Assembly (NCBI GenBank): GCA_014695345.1
Contig: JACJOC010000069.1
Location: 1 to 64,000, forward strand
Reading direction: 5' to 3'
Source: Cyanobacteria bacterium FACHB-471
Lineage (GTDB): Bacteria > Cyanobacteriota > Cyanobacteriia > Elainellales > Elainellaceae
Length of the DNA: 64,000 nt
Shown here: positions 62,455 through 64,000 of the stretch, in pieces
Layout of the letters: each line of letters starts with the position of its first letter
Position numbering within the stretch: position 1 is the stretch's first letter
Notes under the pieces: model-generated
What the model was told of the DNA's origin: nothing
The model's input: only the letters and a program-made list of their open reading frames with translations
Database searches by the model: none
Position numbers and translations under genes: made by a program

Positions 62455-63624
62455 TTACACCAGTGTTTTCTCATAGATTCGGTAGGTTTTGTAGACTTTT
62501 GCTCCGGTCGCTTCAACGACTTTACGAGAAGGAGAATTATCTTCGTAGACGTATCCTAGTTCTGCTTGCTTGTAAGGTTTGCCTTTTTGCACGCCACTCT
62601 GCATTCCCAGATGGATCAAAGCTAGAGGCACCATTCTGCGGCGGTGTTCCGGTAGAGCGCAAATGACGATGACTCGTGCCTGGTTGATCTGACGGCGATA
62701 CCAGAGCAGTTTGAGAATGCCTAGCCAGTTGAGCTTGCCGCCAACGTGCTTGAGCGCAATGTTGTAGTCAGGCAGCGCCATGAAGAAGCCGACCATTTCC
62801 CCTTCGTATTCAGCAATCCAAAAGATGTCGGGATCAACTACGGTTTTGAGGTCTTCTGCCTCTTCCCTGAATTCTTCTAATGTCCGGGGCGTGGAACTGT
62901 AGTTGTTGGCAAAGGCTTTGTTGAACAGATAATAAATTCCCTCGACATCCTGATCGAACGCTTCGCCTTTAAGATTGACCCGACGAAAGCTCACTCCTGA
63001 CTTAGCAGCAATACGATAGCCTTTTTCATACTCAGTCGGAAGGGGGCGATCGAGGGGCAAGTGATAGGAATAGGCATCGATCGCTTTTTGCCAACCATCC
63101 TGCTCAATGAATTGGGGGTAGTAGGGCGGGTTGTAGGGCATCATGATCGTCGGCGGTGAGTCAAAGCCATTCACCAGCAGCAGGCAATTGTTGTGGGTGG
63201 AGAGGTCGATCGGTCCTCTCGCTTTGGTCATCCCTTGCTCTCGGAGCCACTGGCAGGCAGCTTGCAAAAGAGCCTGGGCAACTGCCGAATCTTCTACGCA
63301 CTCAAAAAAGCCAAACAGTCCAACGTTCTTGCCTTCCCGCTCGATCAAACGCTGGTTCACAGATGCCACGATGCGGCCAACGACTTCCTCACCGGATTCG
63401 CCCTTCACCGCAATAAAAGCTTGCAGTTTGCCGTACTGAAGAAACGGATTGTCTGGGGCAAGCTGCTTGGCAACGCTACTGCGGAGGGGGGGCACCCAGT
63501 TTGTGTCGTCAGCATAGACTTTTGCAGGAACGTCTAAAAACTGCTCGATTTCTTCTGGGGTGGCGATCGCTCGAACTTGAACAGCCTTGGATGAAGTACT
63601 AGTTTGAGTCACGTCAGTTACCAA
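62455..63624 (-). CDS. GNAT-like protein of about 390 residues
   Basis: A 389-residue protein related to N-acyltransferases. The first half (about 15-195) has VQVRAIATPEEIEQFLDVPA, VGRIVASVNQRLIE and TKARGPIDLSTHNNCLLLVN. The second half has FWIAEYEGEMVGFFMALPDY and ELGYVYEDNSPSRKVVEATG, the usual GNAT acetyl-CoA strand and final helix. Such long double-GNAT proteins occur widely in bacteria, but the acceptor is unknown. The reading frame begins at a TTG (63624), and the GTG at 63612 is another choice. Confidence 0.75.
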   Translation of the reverse strand: MVTDVTQTSTSSKAVQVRAIATPEEIEQFLDVPAKVYADDTNWVPPLRSSVAKQLAPDNPFLQYGKLQAFIAVKGESGEEVVGRIVASVNQRLIEREGKNVGLFGFFECVEDSAVAQALLQAACQWLREQGMTKARGPIDLSTHNNCLLLVNGFDSPPTIMMPYNPPYYPQFIEQDGWQKAIDAYSYHLPLDRPLPTEYEKGYRIAAKSGVSFRRVNLKGEAFDQDVEGIYYLFNKAFANNYSSTPRTLEEFREEAEDLKTVVDPDIFWIAEYEGEMVGFFMALPDYNIALKHVGGKLNWLGILKLLWYRRQINQARVIVICALPEHRRRMVPLALIHLGMQSGVQKGKPYKQAELGYVYEDNSPSRKVVEATGAKVYKTYRIYEKTLV

Positions 63625-63818
63625 TAGTTTCTATAGTGTTTTGAACATTCAGCAGGAGAGCTTCCAGTCTGGGTGAGGGGATGTAATAAAGATGCCTTAG
63701 TGTACGGGTAAAAGCGGTACAACGTAGAAATTTTTGTCGATTTAGTCTAGTTTTGACCCGAAACGACGGTCTGACGGTTAACCTAGATCAGGTGGTGATT
63801 GAATTATTGTGACCTAGC

Positions 63819-64000
63819 ATGAGCAACACTGTCCTTTCGATCACAGATCCTGAGTTTGACGCAGAAGTTTTAAGCGCCACACAGCCTGTGTTGGTTTACT
63901 TCTGGGCTTCGTGGTGTGGCCCTTGCCGCTTGATGTCGCCAGTAGCAGATTGGGCGGCCCAAACCTATGGCGATCGCCTCAAGGTCGTCAAGATGGAAGT
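63819..64000 (+). CDS. Thioredoxin, start only
   Basis: The first 60 codons of a thioredoxin-fold protein: an N-terminus of about 28 residues, then [20 protein letters not shown] with the redox-active CGPC, and [12 protein letters not shown]. It reduces protein disulfides in the cytosol. The window ends inside the gene. The ATG at 63819 gives the normal N-terminus. Confidence 0.93.
   Translation, partial: MSNTVLSITDPEFDAEVLSATQPVLVYFWASWCGPCRLMSPVADWAAQTYGDRLKVVKME

Overview
The window is chromosomal DNA of a cyanobacterium. The octamer GCGATCGC (HIP1) and its GCGATC or CGATCG cores recur in almost every gene. There is a Psb32-type photosystem II repair protein, an adjacent DUF4346 protein, a DevC/DevA-like ABC pair, PatA-type response regulators, a PEP-CTERM cyanophycinase and short heptameric repeats typical of filamentous cyanobacteria. 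I see no rRNA, tRNA or CRISPR array.

Layout. 1-1.2 kb: the end of an IS1-family element has cut off the 5' part of a sugar-porter gene. 1.4-8.1 kb: housekeeping and accessory genes (LLM flavin oxidoreductase, HU, SDR-like protein, a TolC-type outer membrane protein with a long acidic insert, a two-helix K+ channel). 8.2-10.3 kb: a decayed Uma2 gene, IS1-like MITEs and a secreted M28 peptidase. 10.4-15.1 kb: psb32, DUF4346, cobI, a TonB-like protein and a class II aldolase. 15.5-17.5 kb: a two-gene operon (hydantoin racemase plus carbamoyl-amino-acid or allantoate hydrolase). 18.9-21 kb: a small redox group (PepSY-like membrane protein, monohaem c-type cytochrome, Rieske lipoprotein).

22.1-46.8 kb is a chemosensory island of about 24.6 kb made of two convergent signalling operons. 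The plus-strand operon has two tandem MCPs with almost identical signalling halves, a CheA with four intact HPt domains fused to CheW and REC, CheB, CheR and a double CheW. CheB and CheR give it the enzymes for methylation-based adaptation, which the well-studied cyanobacterial phototaxis systems lack. The minus-strand operon has the order of a pix/tax locus (PatA-type regulator, CheY, CheW, two PixJ-type receptors, hybrid CheA), with a lone TRAP-type substrate-binding lipoprotein inserted and a second PatA-type regulator at its end. Two short fossils of MCP C-termini lie upstream of the tandem MCPs and record earlier duplication.

47.7-51.5 kb: four small domain-of-unknown-function or VOC/NTF2-type genes, then an exported cyanophycinase. 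51.7-56.6 kb: a primase-polymerase-like protein and a large HTH protein are transcribed divergently from a 1.1-kb region full of phased TGTCAA direct repeats. It looks like an iteron-type replication origin or operator and is the most unusual feature here. 56.7-64 kb: a PPC-calpain protease, a DevC/DevA-like ABC transporter, a nucleoside-sugar epimerase-like protein, a GNAT-like protein and the start of a thioredoxin gene. Palindromic MITE-like elements of several families are scattered between genes.
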